DNA of 64,000 nt from Pseudomonas sp. Marseille-Q3773 (GCF_916618955.1 NZ_OU745390.1:5200001-5264000), one strand, 5' to 3'. Shown: positions 40,327 through 49,591, counted from the first letter of the stretch. Made by a program: numbers and translations. The notes: a model not told the origin generated them from the letters alone.

Positions 40327-40884
40327 ATGTCCGCCGATCTCGAGCATATCCGTCAAGTCATGCGTGAAGCTGACTGCCTGTACACCGAAGCCGAAGTCGA
40401 AGCGGCCATCGCCAAAGTCGGCGCGCAGATCTGCAACGACCTGCACGACAAGAACCCGGTGGTGTTCTGCGTGATGAACGGCGGCCTGATCTTCGCCGGC
40501 AAACTGCTGACCCACCTGCAGTTCCCGCTGGAGGCCAGCTACCTGCACGCCACCCGCTACCGCAACCAGACCAGCGGCGGTGAGTTGTTCTGGAAGGCCA
40601 AGCCGGAAGTGTCGTTCATCGACCGTGACGTCTTGATCGTCGATGACATTCTCGACGAAGGTCACACCCTCAGCGCCATCATCGAGTTCTGCAAGCATGC
40701 CGGCGCGCGTTCGGTGCACACCGCAGTGCTGATCGACAAGGACCATGAGCGCAAGGCCAGCCCGGACCTCAAAGCCGACTACGTGGGCTTGCCCTGCGTC
40801 GACCGCTACATCTTCGGCTACGGCATGGACTACAAAGGCTACTGGCGCAACGCCAACGGCATTTTCGCCGTCAAGGGGCTATGA
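40327..40884 (+). CDS. hpt: Hypoxanthine-guanine phosphoribosyltransferase
   Basis: The 185-residue enzyme salvages hypoxanthine and guanine using PRPP. The PRPP motif is VLIVDDILDEGHTLSAI. The frame opens at 40270, but the ATG at 40327 has the ribosome-binding site CGGAGAG ahead of it and the known N-terminus MSADLEHIRQVM. The cupin gene overlaps its end by 4 bp. Confidence 0.94.
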   Translation: MSADLEHIRQVMREADCLYTEAEVEAAIAKVGAQICNDLHDKNPVVFCVMNGGLIFAGKLLTHLQFPLEASYLHATRYRNQTSGGELFWKAKPEVSFIDRDVLIVDDILDEGHTLSAIIEFCKHAGARSVHTAVLIDKDHERKASPDLKADYVGLPCVDRYIFGYGMDYKGYWRNANGIFAVKGL

Positions 40885-41360
40885 CCATGCGCCAGCCTGC
40901 GTTCATCGACCAATCGCTGTTCGCCGGGCTGGCCGCGCAGGCTGCCGCCAACCCGCGGCAGCGGCAGCACCACACCTTCCATGAGATGGAAGAACCCTGC
41001 CACCGCATGGCTGTCGGCCTGCAACCGGCTACCTACATCCCGCCGCACCGCCACCTCAGCGCCGACAAGGCGGAAACGCTGCTGGCCCTCAAGGGGCGCT
41101 TCGGCCTGTTGCTGTTCGATGAACAAGGCGTGGTAACCGACAAGCGGGTGCTGCAGGCGGGCGGTGACTGCCTCGGGGTGGACCTGGCGCCAGGCATCTA
41201 CCATGGGCTGGTAGTGCTGGAGCCGGACAGCATCCTGTTCGAGTGCAAGGCCGGGCCGTACCGTGCGGTGGGCGAGGGCGAGCACGCGCACTGGGCGCCG
41301 CGCGAGGGTGAAGAGGGGGTTGCCGCGTACCAGGCCTGGATGCTTGCGCAGTTCGATTGA
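40881..41360 (+). CDS. WbuC-family cupin metalloprotein
   Basis: The 159-residue protein has a cupin barrel. A metal-binding segment is visible as YIPPHRHLSADKAETLLALKGRFGLLLFD (two histidines and a glutamate), followed by the second cupin motif around DLAPGIYHGLVVLEPDS. The WbuC assignment follows the family; a sugar-modifying role is known only for O-antigen clusters, and none is present here. It overlaps hpt by 4 bp (ATGA), so a link to nucleotide or nucleotide-sugar metabolism is possible. The start could also be the ATG at 40887. Confidence 0.8.
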   Translation: MTMRQPAFIDQSLFAGLAAQAAANPRQRQHHTFHEMEEPCHRMAVGLQPATYIPPHRHLSADKAETLLALKGRFGLLLFDEQGVVTDKRVLQAGGDCLGVDLAPGIYHGLVVLEPDSILFECKAGPYRAVGEGEHAHWAPREGEEGVAAYQAWMLAQFD

Positions 41361-41428
41361 TGCCAGGCCGCTCCTACAAGAGGCTGTGCACGCCATGCTA
41401 GAGTGCCTCTTCATACAAGGAGCCTCAC

Positions 41429-41899
41429 ATGCGTGCGTTTCTTCCCCTTCTGCTGGCGGTCAGCCTGCCGCTTGCCGCCGCACCGCTGCACAGCCAGTTC
41501 CTGCCACCTGACGACCAGTCCCTGCGCCAGGAAGCGCCGACCGGCCAGCAGTTGCTGCAAGTGACCGATTATTCGGTGGTGGTCGGGGCCCAGCGCCAGT
41601 CCGACCAGCAGCCGATCCCGATCACCTCGTCGCTGCAGGTGCGCCTCAAGGGCAAGCCGCTGAGCAAGGGCGCGACCATCGCCCAGGTGCTGCTGACCTT
41701 CGACGGTGAAGCGGCCAAGAGCCTGAAAAAACCCGTGTATGACGAGAAAACCCGCACCCTGAGCCTTAATTACCCGGTCAGCGACTACCGGGTGATCATG
41801 GACCTGCTGCGCAATGAAACACTGTATGTGCAGTTCCTCACCTACGGTAACGGTCATATCTGGGCCGACCTGCACACCGGCACCGTTCGTACGCGTTGA
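41429..41899 (+). CDS. Conserved periplasmic protein of unknown function
   Basis: The 156-residue protein begins with a clear signal peptide (RAFLPLLLAVSLPLAAAPLHS, split here at its cleavage region) and then has no recognised domain. The mature part is mostly beta-like and moderately charged. AAGGAGCCTCAC before the ATG is a strong ribosome-binding site. It lies in the hpt to mqo region, between the cupin gene and the PA4642-like gene. Confidence 0.75.
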   Translation: MRAFLPLLLAVSLPLAAAPLHSQFLPPDDQSLRQEAPTGQQLLQVTDYSVVVGAQRQSDQQPIPITSSLQVRLKGKPLSKGATIAQVLLTFDGEAAKSLKKPVYDEKTRTLSLNYPVSDYRVIMDLLRNETLYVQFLTYGNGHIWADLHTGTVRTR

Positions 41900-41967
41900 G
41901 GCGCGCGGGCCGAGGGCGGTACACTGCCGGCCTTCGAAATCCCGTGATGGTCCAGTTGGAGTCGGCA

Positions 41968-42258
41968 ATGCGTAAAGACAAGAAACAGGTAATCGGCGAC
42001 GAGATCAGCGACGACTACATCAAGACGTTCCTGCAATTCGAGCCGGCCGATGGGGTGACCTCGCCTTCGCTGCACAAGCTGGTCAAGGCCTACCGGGGCC
42101 TGCGCGTCGACGACTTCGCGCGCTTTGTCGGCTTCTTCGTCGAAGCGGGCCTGGACCTGGATGGCAAGGACGAGCATGGCAAGACCTTCGTCGAGCTGAT
42201 TGCCGACCAGCGCAATGCGGCGGAGTACCTCGAGATCATCGCCAACGCCCGTGGTTAA
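41968..42258 (+). CDS. PA4642-family small protein
   Basis: The 96-residue protein matches the uncharacterised PA4642 family in sequence (MRKDKKQVIGDEISDDYIK) and in place: P. aeruginosa has the same gene near mqo, hpt and upp. The upstream ATG at 41947 is possible, but TTGGAGTCGGCA sits well ahead of 41968. The C-terminal part (GLDLDGKDEHGKTFVELIADQ) resembles an ankyrin-like unit. No function is known. Confidence 0.8.
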   Translation: MRKDKKQVIGDEISDDYIKTFLQFEPADGVTSPSLHKLVKAYRGLRVDDFARFVGFFVEAGLDLDGKDEHGKTFVELIADQRNAAEYLEIIANARG

Positions 42259-42280
42259 TTTGTAAACCTGTCCTGGCCTC

Positions 42281-42362
42281 TTCGCGGGTAAACCCGCTCC
42301 CACAGGTACAGCGCAGCCCTCAGCTATGGTGCTGTCGTTGTGAGAGCGGGTTTACCCGCGAA
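42281..42362. repeat. Inverted pair of REP elements
   Basis: One REP copy at 42281-42304 (core CGCGGGTAAACCCGC) faces an inverted copy at 42339-42362 with a 34-bp spacer. The pair lies between the convergent PA4642-like and mqo genes, the same layout as at 13.7 kb. Confidence 0.9.
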
Positions 42363-42395
42363 AGGGCCGAAACAGGCTGGCAAAGATCCAGGCAC

Positions 42396-42424
42396 AAAAA
42401 AACGCCCCGAGGGGCGTTTTTTCG
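42396..42424. terminator. Bidirectional terminator of mqo
   Basis: ACGCCCC 42402-42408 pairs with GGGGCGT 42411-42417 across a 2-nt gap, flanked by A-rich and T-rich runs on both sides. It ends mqo on the minus strand, 13 bp past its stop. Confidence 0.9.
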
Positions 42425-42436
42425 TTACCGCTGCAA

Positions 42437-43945
42437 TCAGGCGTAATGCTTGGCTGCCGGGCTGCTTTCCACCAGGTCCAGCGCCACGTCGTTGTCGGCA
42501 CTGATCTTGTGGTACAGGGCTGCGTCGGTCGCCAGGGTCTTCTCGCGCGCCGGGAAGATTTCCTTGAGCTTGGCAGCCCAGGCACCTTTGGCCTGCTCGG
42601 GGAAGCAGCGCTCGATCAGTTCCAGCATGATCGACACGGTTACCGAAGCACCCGGCGATGCGCCGAGCAGTGCCGCCAGGCTACCGTCCTGGGCCGAGAC
42701 CAGCTCGGTACCGAACTGCAGCACGCCGCCTTTCTTCGGGTCCTTCTTGATGATCTGCACACGCTGGCCAGCCACTTCCAGGCGCCAGTCTTCGGCCTTG
42801 GCCTGCGGGTAGAAGCGGCGCAGGGCTTCCAGGCGCTGCTCCATCGACTGCATCACTTCACTGACCAGGTACTTGGTCAGGTCCATATTGTCGCGGGCCA
42901 CGGCCAGCATCGGGCCGATGTTGCCCATGCGCACCGACAGCGGCAGGTCCATCAGCGAACCGTGCTTGAGGAACTTGGTGGTGAAGCCGGCGTACGGCCC
43001 GAACAGCAGCGATTTCTTGCCGTCGACCACGCGGGTGTCCAGGTGCGGTACCGACATCGGTGGTGCACCGACCGCGGCCTGGCTGTAGACCTTGGCCTGG
43101 TGCTGCTTGACGATTTCCGGGTTGTCGCAACGCAGCCACTGGCCGCTGACCGGGAAGCCGCCGAAGCCTTTGCTTTCCGGAATGCCAGACATCTGCAGCA
43201 GCGGCAGGGCCGCGCCACCGGCGCCGAGGAAGACGAAGCGGGCGTCCACTTCGCGGCTGCCGCCGCTGTTCACGTCCTTGATGCTCACGGTCCAGCCGCT
43301 GCCGTTACGGCGCAGGCCGACGACCTTCTTGCTGTACTTGACCTGGGCGTGCTCGGTGTCGCCCAGCAGCTTCAGCAGCTTGTTGGTCAGCGCGCCAAAG
43401 TTGACGTCGGTGCCCTTGAGTACGCGGGTGGCGGCGATGCGCTGGTCGGCCGGGCGGCCTGGCATCATCAGCGGCATCCAGTCCTTCATCACCGCCTTGT
43501 CTTCGGTGTATTCCATCTCGGCGAAGGCGTGGTGCTGCTTGAGCAGCTCGAAGCGCTTCTTGAGGAAGGCAATACCCTTGTCACCCTCGACATAGCTCAG
43601 GTGCGGTACAGGATTGATGAAAGCACGCGCCGAGCCGAAGTTGCCCTTCTTGCTCAGGTAGGCCCAGAACTGGCGCGAAACCTCGAACTGGGTGTTGATG
43701 TGCACGGCCTTCTTGATGTCGATGCTGCCATCGGCGGCCTGCGGCGTGTAGTTGAGCTCGCACAGGCCGGCGTGGCCGGTACCTGCATTGTTCCAGGGGT
43801 TGGAGCTTTCCGCGGCTCCGGAGTCCATCGCCTCGACCACCTCGAGTTTCAGGGCCGGGTCGAGCTCCTTGAGCAGTACGGCCAGGGTGGCACTCATGAT
43901 GCCCGCGCCTACCAGTACCACATCAACCGATTCGTTCTGCGCCAT
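42437..43945 (-). CDS. mqo: Malate:quinone oxidoreductase
   Basis: The 502-residue FAD-dependent, membrane-associated enzyme oxidises malate to oxaloacetate and passes electrons to quinone. The FAD loop is [18 protein letters not shown] at the N-terminus, followed by the family segment [23 protein letters not shown]. Length is typical. Pseudomonas often carries more than one mqo; this copy sits beside PA4642-like and hpt genes as in P. aeruginosa mqoB. Confidence 0.96.
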   Translation of the reverse strand: MAQNESVDVVLVGAGIMSATLAVLLKELDPALKLEVVEAMDSGAAESSNPWNNAGTGHAGLCELNYTPQAADGSIDIKKAVHINTQFEVSRQFWAYLSKKGNFGSARAFINPVPHLSYVEGDKGIAFLKKRFELLKQHHAFAEMEYTEDKAVMKDWMPLMMPGRPADQRIAATRVLKGTDVNFGALTNKLLKLLGDTEHAQVKYSKKVVGLRRNGSGWTVSIKDVNSGGSREVDARFVFLGAGGAALPLLQMSGIPESKGFGGFPVSGQWLRCDNPEIVKQHQAKVYSQAAVGAPPMSVPHLDTRVVDGKKSLLFGPYAGFTTKFLKHGSLMDLPLSVRMGNIGPMLAVARDNMDLTKYLVSEVMQSMEQRLEALRRFYPQAKAEDWRLEVAGQRVQIIKKDPKKGGVLQFGTELVSAQDGSLAALLGASPGASVTVSIMLELIERCFPEQAKGAWAAKLKEIFPAREKTLATDAALYHKISADNDVALDLVESSPAAKHYA

Positions 43946-44544
43946 TTAACGCGTCTCCACAATCTACAGCTACCTAATTGACAGCATAGGACCTGGGGTC
44001 GCCAGGATCGCCATGTCCGACTTCTCGCAGTTCTTGCAACTTCCGCGGGCACCGCCAATCAGTCTTCGGGTTCGGCTATTGAACGCCGTTTGCCACGGGT
44101 GCGGCAATTCGACTTATGGTCAAGGTGTCGTGCGTGCGTTATGGAACGGCTCAGATACTCATCCGGGATGAGCGCATTTGCCGCCTGTTCAGGGCTGTTC
44201 GGGACACATCTGCCGCTTTTGCACATGCCAGACTGTTCATTTGCTCGCCACACTCTTGTGAAGTTGTGAAAACCGTTTTTTCACGCTCTTTTGGAGACGT
44301 GAACCTCAAAAGGGGACTGCGCGATGGCAACCCGCAGGTTCATGCAGTGTGAAGGGCCGGAAAAGCAGGCACGACAGCCGATGCAAGACCTGAGTGGAAG
44401 GCTCTCTGTGGGCGAAGCGGTGAAGTTGCCGGGGTCAATCGGCGATGCGGGGCCCGATCAGGAGACGTCCTTATAATCGGGGGGAGATTATAGCGAGGTC
44501 GCGCGCAGAAATGTCGCCATTCGTGGTTTTTATTGCAGCGTTTG
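43946..44544. other. Non-coding stretch upstream of mqo
   Basis: About 600 bp without a convincing gene. It must hold the mqo promoter on the minus strand. Short open frames such as 44116-44352 have no recognisable product or good start signal. I see no repeat, RNA or operator pattern that I can name. Confidence 0.6.
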
Positions 44545-44778
44545 TCAGGCTGCGAGGATGCGCTGGTGCCAGCGGCGGCTTGCGCGTGCGCAAACCCGGG
44601 CACTGGCGGGCAGCTCGCGGCCCAGCCAGGCGAGCTGGATTTCCCCGATCCGGACCCAGCCGCTGCCGCTGGGGGCGTGGCTGCATTGCTTGAAGGCCAG
44701 GCATTTGCCGTCGGCATCGAGGCGCGCATAGGCGTGTTGGCGCGGGCGTTGGAAGAGCAGGGTCCAGAGCGAGGCCAT
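44545..44778 (-). CDS. Small conserved Pseudomonas protein of unknown function
   Basis: The 77-residue protein starts MASLWTLLFQRPRQHAYARL and contains a run suggestive of a compact fold (CLAFKQCSHAPSGSGWVRIGEIQ). It has no recognised domain. Similar short proteins occur, from memory, at this place next to yajG in other Pseudomonas, which is the main reason to accept it over the overlapping plus-strand frame. It is divergent from yajG. Confidence 0.6.
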   Translation of the reverse strand: MASLWTLLFQRPRQHAYARLDADGKCLAFKQCSHAPSGSGWVRIGEIQLAWLGRELPASARVCARASRRWHQRILAA

Positions 44779-44923
44779 GGCAGCGGGTCCTGTGCGTTAG
44801 GGCTTGGCGCAAGGATAAGGGCGCCGCGATGAAACCATTGTGACAACCGGGCCAGGCCGATGACTGGTCGCTGTGTCGCTGGGTATACTGTGGGCCTTCG
44901 CCGCATTTTCTGGAGTAACGCGC

Positions 44924-45508
44924 ATGTTGCAACGTCTGTTGTTCGGTTTGATCGCCGTGGCCAGCCTCAGCCTGGTTGGTTGTGCCCACAGCCCGCAACA
45001 ACTCAACCCGCAACCCACGCTCAAGGCCCAGCTCGCCCCGGTCGGCCATGGCCAGCCGGTAGTGGTCCGGGTGGTTGATGGCCGGGCGTCGCAGTCCCTG
45101 GGCACTCGTGGTGGCATGTACCCCGAAACCAGCACCATCAGCGTCAGCGGTAACGACATCGTGCCCAAGCTGCAGGCCCAGGCGGAAGCCGCCGTGCGTC
45201 TGCTCGGCTTCACCCCGACGCCCAACGCCTATAACGCGCCGCAGCTGACCGTGACCCTGGCCGAGTTGAAGTACCAGTCGCCGAAAGACAATCTGTACGT
45301 CACCGAGGCGACCATCGGCGCTACCTTCCGTGCCGACGTTGCCAACGGCGGCCGTACCTACAGCGGCCGTTACGGCGCTTCGCTGGACCAGCGTTTCGGC
45401 ATGGCGCCGAACCAGGAAACCAACAACCAGCTGGTGGGCGATGTGCTGAGCGATGCCCTGACCCGCCTGTTCAAGGACCCGAGCATCGGGCAGGTACTGG
45501 GGCAGTAG
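44924..45508 (+). CDS. yajG: YajG-family lipoprotein
   Basis: The 194-residue protein has a lipoprotein signal with lipobox ending at C20 (LSLVGC) and the YajG core VVVRVVDGRASQSLGTRGG ... TLAELKYQ. In E. coli the family lies in the envelope and its function is unknown. The frame opens earlier at 44873, but TCTGGAGTAACGCGC places the start at 44924. A perfect 13-bp terminator stem follows. Confidence 0.87.
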   Translation: MLQRLLFGLIAVASLSLVGCAHSPQQLNPQPTLKAQLAPVGHGQPVVVRVVDGRASQSLGTRGGMYPETSTISVSGNDIVPKLQAQAEAAVRLLGFTPTPNAYNAPQLTVTLAELKYQSPKDNLYVTEATIGATFRADVANGGRTYSGRYGASLDQRFGMAPNQETNNQLVGDVLSDALTRLFKDPSIGQVLGQ

Positions 45509-45530
45509 AGCCTTTTCGTGGCATGAGGAA

Positions 45531-45564
45531 AACCCGCTGCCTGTATTCCAGGCAGCGGGTTTTT
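45531..45564 (+). terminator. Terminator of yajG
   Basis: AACCCGCTGCCTG 45531-45543 pairs perfectly with CAGGCAGCGGGTT 45549-45561 around a 5-nt loop, followed by TTT. A degenerate REP-like half-site lies just after. Confidence 0.92.
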
Positions 45565-45617
45565 AGTTGGCTATAGCGGCCTTTTGCGGGTGAAACCGCG
45601 AAGAGGTCGGCCCAGGC

Positions 45618-45824
45618 TCATGCAGCTTGTATCTGGAAGTCCAGCACGCTGAGGCCGGTATGGATATCGATATCCGGTAAATCTTCATGCACGTGCCCGC
45701 CCAGCGCGCAATACACCAGCCATTGGCGGTCCTGCACGTTGATGGCAAAACCATCGATCAGCGCCTGCTGTTCGTCGCTCTGGGCGACGAGGTAGAGGCG
45801 GTCCTGGTTTTCGGCGTGCAGCAT
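45618..45824 (-). CDS. Small conserved protein of unknown function
   Basis: The 68-residue protein reads MLHAENQDRLYLVAQSDEQQ and continues with DIDIHTGLSVLDFQIQAA; no known domain was recognised. GGAGCGAGTTC ahead of 45824 makes this a better start than the ATG at 45842. It lies alone, convergent with yajG. Confidence 0.6.
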   Translation of the reverse strand: MLHAENQDRLYLVAQSDEQQALIDGFAINVQDRQWLVYCALGGHVHEDLPDIDIHTGLSVLDFQIQAA

Positions 45825-45980
45825 GAACTCGCTCCGGATCATGGAAAGGCCGACAGGGTGGCCTGTTCAGATGACGAGCACATGACAGATGAAATTTAAT
45901 GACACTTTGTCGCCCGGGCCGGGTATCAGGGTTTGACTTGGGTAGAATGCGGGCCTCGTCGCTCACACCGAGGTTGCGTG

Positions 45981-46241
45981 ATGTCCTTGCAAGTGCTTTG
46001 GGGGTTCCTGGCCGCCCACCCGACCAAACTGATCAATCTGCTGGCGCTGCTGCTGACCTGCCCGGGCGGGCTGCTGCTGCACGGTGCACGGCGGCGCGAG
46101 GCCGAGACCCGCGAGTACATGGCAATGGGCGAGGGGGTAGTGGACGCATTCGACCTGCGGGTGCCGCGTTACTTCTACATTCTCGGTTTTTCGTGCCTGG
46201 CGATGGCGTTGCTGCTGTCCTGGTTCAGTACCTGGCTCTGA
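45981..46241 (+). CDS. Small inner-membrane protein
   Basis: The 86-residue protein has two hydrophobic segments, about residues 12-32 (LINLLALLLTCPGGLLLHGA) and 63-84 (FYILGFSCLAMALLLSWFSTWL), joined by a charged loop rich in R and E. No family was recognised. The ATG at 45981 is chosen over the earlier in-frame start because the membrane pattern begins there. Convergent with the acyltransferase gene. Confidence 0.65.
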   Translation: MSLQVLWGFLAAHPTKLINLLALLLTCPGGLLLHGARRREAETREYMAMGEGVVDAFDLRVPRYFYILGFSCLAMALLLSWFSTWL

Positions 46242-46270
46242 AAAAAACCGGGGCTGCCAAGCAGCCCCCG
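46241..46270. terminator. Shared terminator between the small membrane gene and the acyltransferase gene
   Basis: GGGGCTGC 46250-46257 pairs with GCAGCCCC 46261-46268 around CAA. On the minus strand it is followed by a run of seven T. It overlaps the last base of the plus-strand gene. Confidence 0.88.
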
Positions 46271-46275
46271 TTTCA

Positions 46276-47445
46276 TCAGGCGACTGGTGCCTGCTGCCTG
46301 ACCTGATACTGGTTACGCACCGGCGTTGCATACTGCAACACCAGGTACGGCCGCTGCTCTTCAGGGCAGGCATCCAGGCGGCGTTGCCATTCCTCTCTGG
46401 CCCGGGCCAGCTCATCGGCCGGGAATACCTTTTCGGCGCTCGGTACCTGCAAGGACTCATCCTTGCCTTCCCACATCGCATAGGCCAGGTAGTGCACCGG
46501 GAACAGCCGGTAGCCGCCGAGGATCTGACGGTCGATTTCCGCTGCCAGTTGCTTGGTGTCCTCGTAGTACTCGGTCACCGGAGGGGCAAAGTTGATATGC
46601 ACCCTGCCCTTGTAGCCGGTAATGCCCTTGGCGATGCTGTTGTCATCCTCACCCGGCGCCTTCTTGTAGGTGCCGGTGGTGGCGCGGATGTACAGCTCGC
46701 GGGCCTTGGCCTGGTCGCACGGGTCGTATTCGTAGCTGATCGACACCGGCGTCAGGTTCAGGCTCTGGATCACCGCGCCGAACGGTTCGTCCTTGCGGCT
46801 CATGTGGAACATCTTGAGGATCGCCGAGTCGGTGCGATCGTCACCGTCCTTGGCGCGGCCTTCGGCCTGGGCGATCCAGATCGATGTCACGTCGTTGCGG
46901 ATCGAGTGGTTGATGTACGCCGAAAGCAACTGGTAGGCGGCCAGCTTCTCGCGTCGCCCACTGATGGAACGGTGCACGATGAAGCTCTTGTTCAGGCGCA
47001 TCATGTCGCTGACAAAGGGTTTCTGCAGCAGGTTGTCGCCAATGGCGATGCGCGGCGTGGGCAGGCCGGCATGGTAAACCGCGTAGTTGACAAAGGCAGG
47101 GTCCATGACGATGTCGCGGTGGTTGGCCAGGAACAGGTAGGCGGTACCGGCCTTGAGCTGCTCCACGCCAGAATAGGTGACGCCGTCGGTGGCGCGGTCG
47201 ATGGTCTGGTCGACGTAGTATTCGACTTTGTCCTGCAACGTCGAGACACAGCTGACGCCGGCGAATTCCTTGCGCAGGCGGCGTGCGATCAGCGGCTTGA
47301 GCAACCAGCCCAGGGCGCCGGCCGCACGCGGGAAGCGGAAGTGGGTGAGGATATCGAGGAATGCCGGGTCGCTGAGCAGGCGTGCCAGAACGGCAGGGAC
47401 CTCAGCGTCGTCGTACGGTCGGATGGCATCGAATTCGCCCATCAT
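46276..47445 (-). CDS. PlsC-like acyltransferase domain protein
   Basis: The 389-residue protein has a glycerolipid-acyltransferase domain with the catalytic pattern FLANHRDIVMDPAFV (H-x4-D) around residue 118. A second conserved block contains IWIAQAEGRAKDGDDRTDSA. No membrane helix is obvious, which suggests a peripheral enzyme. The natural start is MMGEFDAIRPYDD at 47445; the open frame extends about 100 bp further but lacks support. Substrate is unknown; a 1-acylglycerol-3-phosphate acyltransferase-like role is possible. Confidence 0.8.
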   Translation of the reverse strand: MMGEFDAIRPYDDAEVPAVLARLLSDPAFLDILTHFRFPRAAGALGWLLKPLIARRLRKEFAGVSCVSTLQDKVEYYVDQTIDRATDGVTYSGVEQLKAGTAYLFLANHRDIVMDPAFVNYAVYHAGLPTPRIAIGDNLLQKPFVSDMMRLNKSFIVHRSISGRREKLAAYQLLSAYINHSIRNDVTSIWIAQAEGRAKDGDDRTDSAILKMFHMSRKDEPFGAVIQSLNLTPVSISYEYDPCDQAKARELYIRATTGTYKKAPGEDDNSIAKGITGYKGRVHINFAPPVTEYYEDTKQLAAEIDRQILGGYRLFPVHYLAYAMWEGKDESLQVPSAEKVFPADELARAREEWQRRLDACPEEQRPYLVLQYATPVRNQYQVRQQAPVA

Positions 47446-47567
47446 GCTCTCTTGTTGGAAACGGCTAGGGTAATAAGGTAGGGACGGGCTCCGAAAAACG
47501 GCTCGGACGCACACAGGCCCTGTAAACAGACCGGCAATTATACGCATAAGTCACCGCGGAGGCCGCG

Positions 47568-47753
47568 ATGCTGGAAACCGACTTCTATGATTGCCCGTAT
47601 TGTGGCGAACGGGTGGAAACCACCGTCGATCTGTCGGCTGGCGACCAGATCTATACCGAGGACTGCCAGGTGTGCTGCCAGCCTGTGGTGTTCATTCTGC
47701 AGGTGCATGGCGACGAATGGATGCTCGAAGTCCGCCGCGAGGATGACGCTTGA
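47568..47753 (+). CDS. CPxCG zinc-ribbon small protein
   Basis: The 61-residue protein carries CPYCGE near the start and CQVCCQP after a DLSAGDQIYTED stretch, the two cysteine pairs of a zinc ribbon. Function unknown. Its TGA overlaps the next ATG by one base, so it is translated together with the DUF2007 protein. Confidence 0.85.
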   Translation: MLETDFYDCPYCGERVETTVDLSAGDQIYTEDCQVCCQPVVFILQVHGDEWMLEVRREDDA

Positions 47754-48013
47754 TGCAGCGAATCTACGAACCGGAAAGCCTGCTCGAGGCGGAAATGCTG
47801 GCAGGCATGCTGGCCAACGAAGGTGTTGAAGTACATGTGGTCGGCCGCGACCTGATCGGAGCTGCCGGCGAGCTGCCGCTGCAAGGCCTGCTGGGGCTGG
47901 CCGTGGCTGATGAGCAGGCCGCATACGCACGACAGCTGATCGATGCGTACAATGACGCCCAGCCACTGTTTGGCGACGAACCGGAGAGTTTTCCCGGTAC
48001 CTTGATCTGTTAG
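47753..48013 (+). CDS. DUF2007 putative signal-transducing protein
   Basis: The 86-residue protein has the DUF2007 fold signature MQRIYEPESLLEAEMLAGMLANEGVEVHVVG and resembles a PII-like C-terminal domain. Function is unknown. The start at 47753 is the ATG of the ATGA-type junction with the upstream gene; a TTG one codon earlier is rejected. The SRAP gene begins 15 bp later. Confidence 0.82.
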   Translation: MQRIYEPESLLEAEMLAGMLANEGVEVHVVGRDLIGAAGELPLQGLLGLAVADEQAAYARQLIDAYNDAQPLFGDEPESFPGTLIC

Positions 48014-48028
48014 GTTCTGAATTCGCCC

Positions 48029-48649
48029 ATGTGTGGACGTTACGCGCTGTTTCGCTGGCCCCAGGCGCTGGCCTGCCTACCGGGCTTTCCTGCCGGGCAA
48101 CCAGCCCAATGGAACATCTCGCCAGGGGCTTCGGTACTGATCCAGCGGCAGCTGGACGGCCAGTTGCAATTGGCCAAGGCGCGCTGGGGGCTGACCCCGG
48201 CCTGGCTCACCGACCTGTCGCGTACCCCGGCCCATGCCCGCGCCGAGACCCTGGCCGAACAGCCGATGTTCCGCGATGCGTTCCGCCAACGGCGCTGCCT
48301 GATGCCGGCCAACGGTTTCTACGAATGGCGTGGCAGTGTGCGCAAGCGCCCGTACTGGTTGACCCCAGGGGAGGGCGCGTCGCTATACTTCGCCGCTGTC
48401 TGGGAGGCTTACCCCGTGCAGGACCAAGTGTGGCTGAGTTGTGCGGTAGTGACCCAGGCGGCCATGAACCAGCGTCGGCCGTTGATCCTGGATGAAGCAG
48501 GGCAGGCGGCCTGGCTTGACCCGGATACGCCACTGACGCGCCTGCACGAGCTGCTGGCCAGCCCGTCGGCACAGTTGCGTGAGCGGGCATTGGCCAACTT
48601 CGTCAATGACCCGAAGCTGGATGCACCGGAGTGCCTGACCCCGGCCTGA
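48029..48649 (+). CDS. SRAP/HMCES (YedK-like) abasic-site protein, variant
   Basis: The 206-residue protein has the SRAP fold. Residue 2 is the catalytic cysteine (MCGRYALF), exposed after Met removal, and E99 matches the conserved glutamate (PANGFYEW). E. coli YedK uses N75 and H160; here the aligned positions read H69 (PAHARAET, where N is usual) and N147 (NQRRP, where HDRRP is usual). Both assignments are by eye. It should form a DNA-protein link at abasic sites, but the swap makes full activity uncertain. Length is a little shorter than YedK. Confidence 0.85.
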   Translation: MCGRYALFRWPQALACLPGFPAGQPAQWNISPGASVLIQRQLDGQLQLAKARWGLTPAWLTDLSRTPAHARAETLAEQPMFRDAFRQRRCLMPANGFYEWRGSVRKRPYWLTPGEGASLYFAAVWEAYPVQDQVWLSCAVVTQAAMNQRRPLILDEAGQAAWLDPDTPLTRLHELLASPSAQLRERALANFVNDPKLDAPECLTPA

Positions 48650-48764
48650 TGGCCGGTCTGGGCCCCGCGTGTTCGGGCTTCAGGGTGAAATCTTCTCTAC
48701 GGCTATGGCGGCCCACAGGCCAGTCAGCCTAGGATACGGCGCATGTAGGAAAGGGAGTGTTTTC

Positions 48765-49580
48765 ATGCGTAAGTCTTTTGTCGTCAGCCTCTTGAGTGCT
48801 GGCATCCTGCTGGCCGGCTGCCAGGCGGTGAATACCACCAGCGGCGGTGCTGTCGGCGTCGAACGCCAGCAATACATGTTCAGCATGCTTTCGGCCGATG
48901 AAGTCAACAAGATGTACGCCCAGTCGTACCAGCAGACCCTCGGCGAGGCCTCCAGCAAAGGCGTGCTCGACAAGTCCAGCGCCGATGCCAAGCGTGTGCA
49001 GGCCATCGCCAATCGCCTGATCGCCCAGACCCCCAAGTTCCGCCCGGATGCCGCGCAGTGGGACTGGCAGGTCAACGTGATCAAGAGCGACGAGCTCAAC
49101 GCCAACTGCGGCCCGGGCGGCAAGATCATCGTCTACACCGGGCTGATCGACCAGCTCCAGCTCACCGATGCGGAAATCGCCGCGGTGGTCGGCCACGAGA
49201 TCGCCCACGCCTTGCGTGAACACAGCCGCGAAGCCATGTCCAAGGCGTACGGCGTGGAAATGGCCCGTCAGGGTGCCGGTGCCATCTTCGGCCTGGGCCA
49301 GAGCAGCATGGCCCTGGCCGACACCGTGGTGAACTATGCCATGACCCTGCCCAACAGCCGGGCCAACGAGAACGAGGCCGACCTGATTGGCCTGGAACTC
49401 TCGGCACGTGCCGGTTATGACCCGAACGCCGCGATCACCCTGTGGAACAAGATGACCAAGGCTTCCGAAGGTGCACCGCCTGAGTTCATGAGCACCCACC
49501 CGGCGTCGTCGAGCCGTATCGCTTCGTTGCAGGCAGCGATTCCAAAGGTGATGCCGCTGTATCAGGCGGCCAAGAAGTAA
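48765..49580 (+). CDS. M48-family metallopeptidase lipoprotein
   Basis: The 271-residue protein has a lipoprotein signal with lipobox ending at C19 (ILLAGC). The zinc motif is HEIAH in VVGHEIAHALREHSREA, and the third zinc ligand glutamate lies in NENEADLIGLELSARAG. It resembles the BepA/LoiP group of outer-membrane metalloproteases that handle misassembled envelope proteins. The ATG at 48765 is chosen because the signal peptide begins there. It stands alone. Confidence 0.9.
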   Translation: MRKSFVVSLLSAGILLAGCQAVNTTSGGAVGVERQQYMFSMLSADEVNKMYAQSYQQTLGEASSKGVLDKSSADAKRVQAIANRLIAQTPKFRPDAAQWDWQVNVIKSDELNANCGPGGKIIVYTGLIDQLQLTDAEIAAVVGHEIAHALREHSREAMSKAYGVEMARQGAGAIFGLGQSSMALADTVVNYAMTLPNSRANENEADLIGLELSARAGYDPNAAITLWNKMTKASEGAPPEFMSTHPASSSRIASLQAAIPKVMPLYQAAKK

Positions 49581-49591
49581 ATGCTGTCATG

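Noticed and set aside
44116..44352. A 78-codon plus-strand frame upstream of mqo
   Set aside because: No ribosome-binding site, no similarity recognised and odd composition for a protein.
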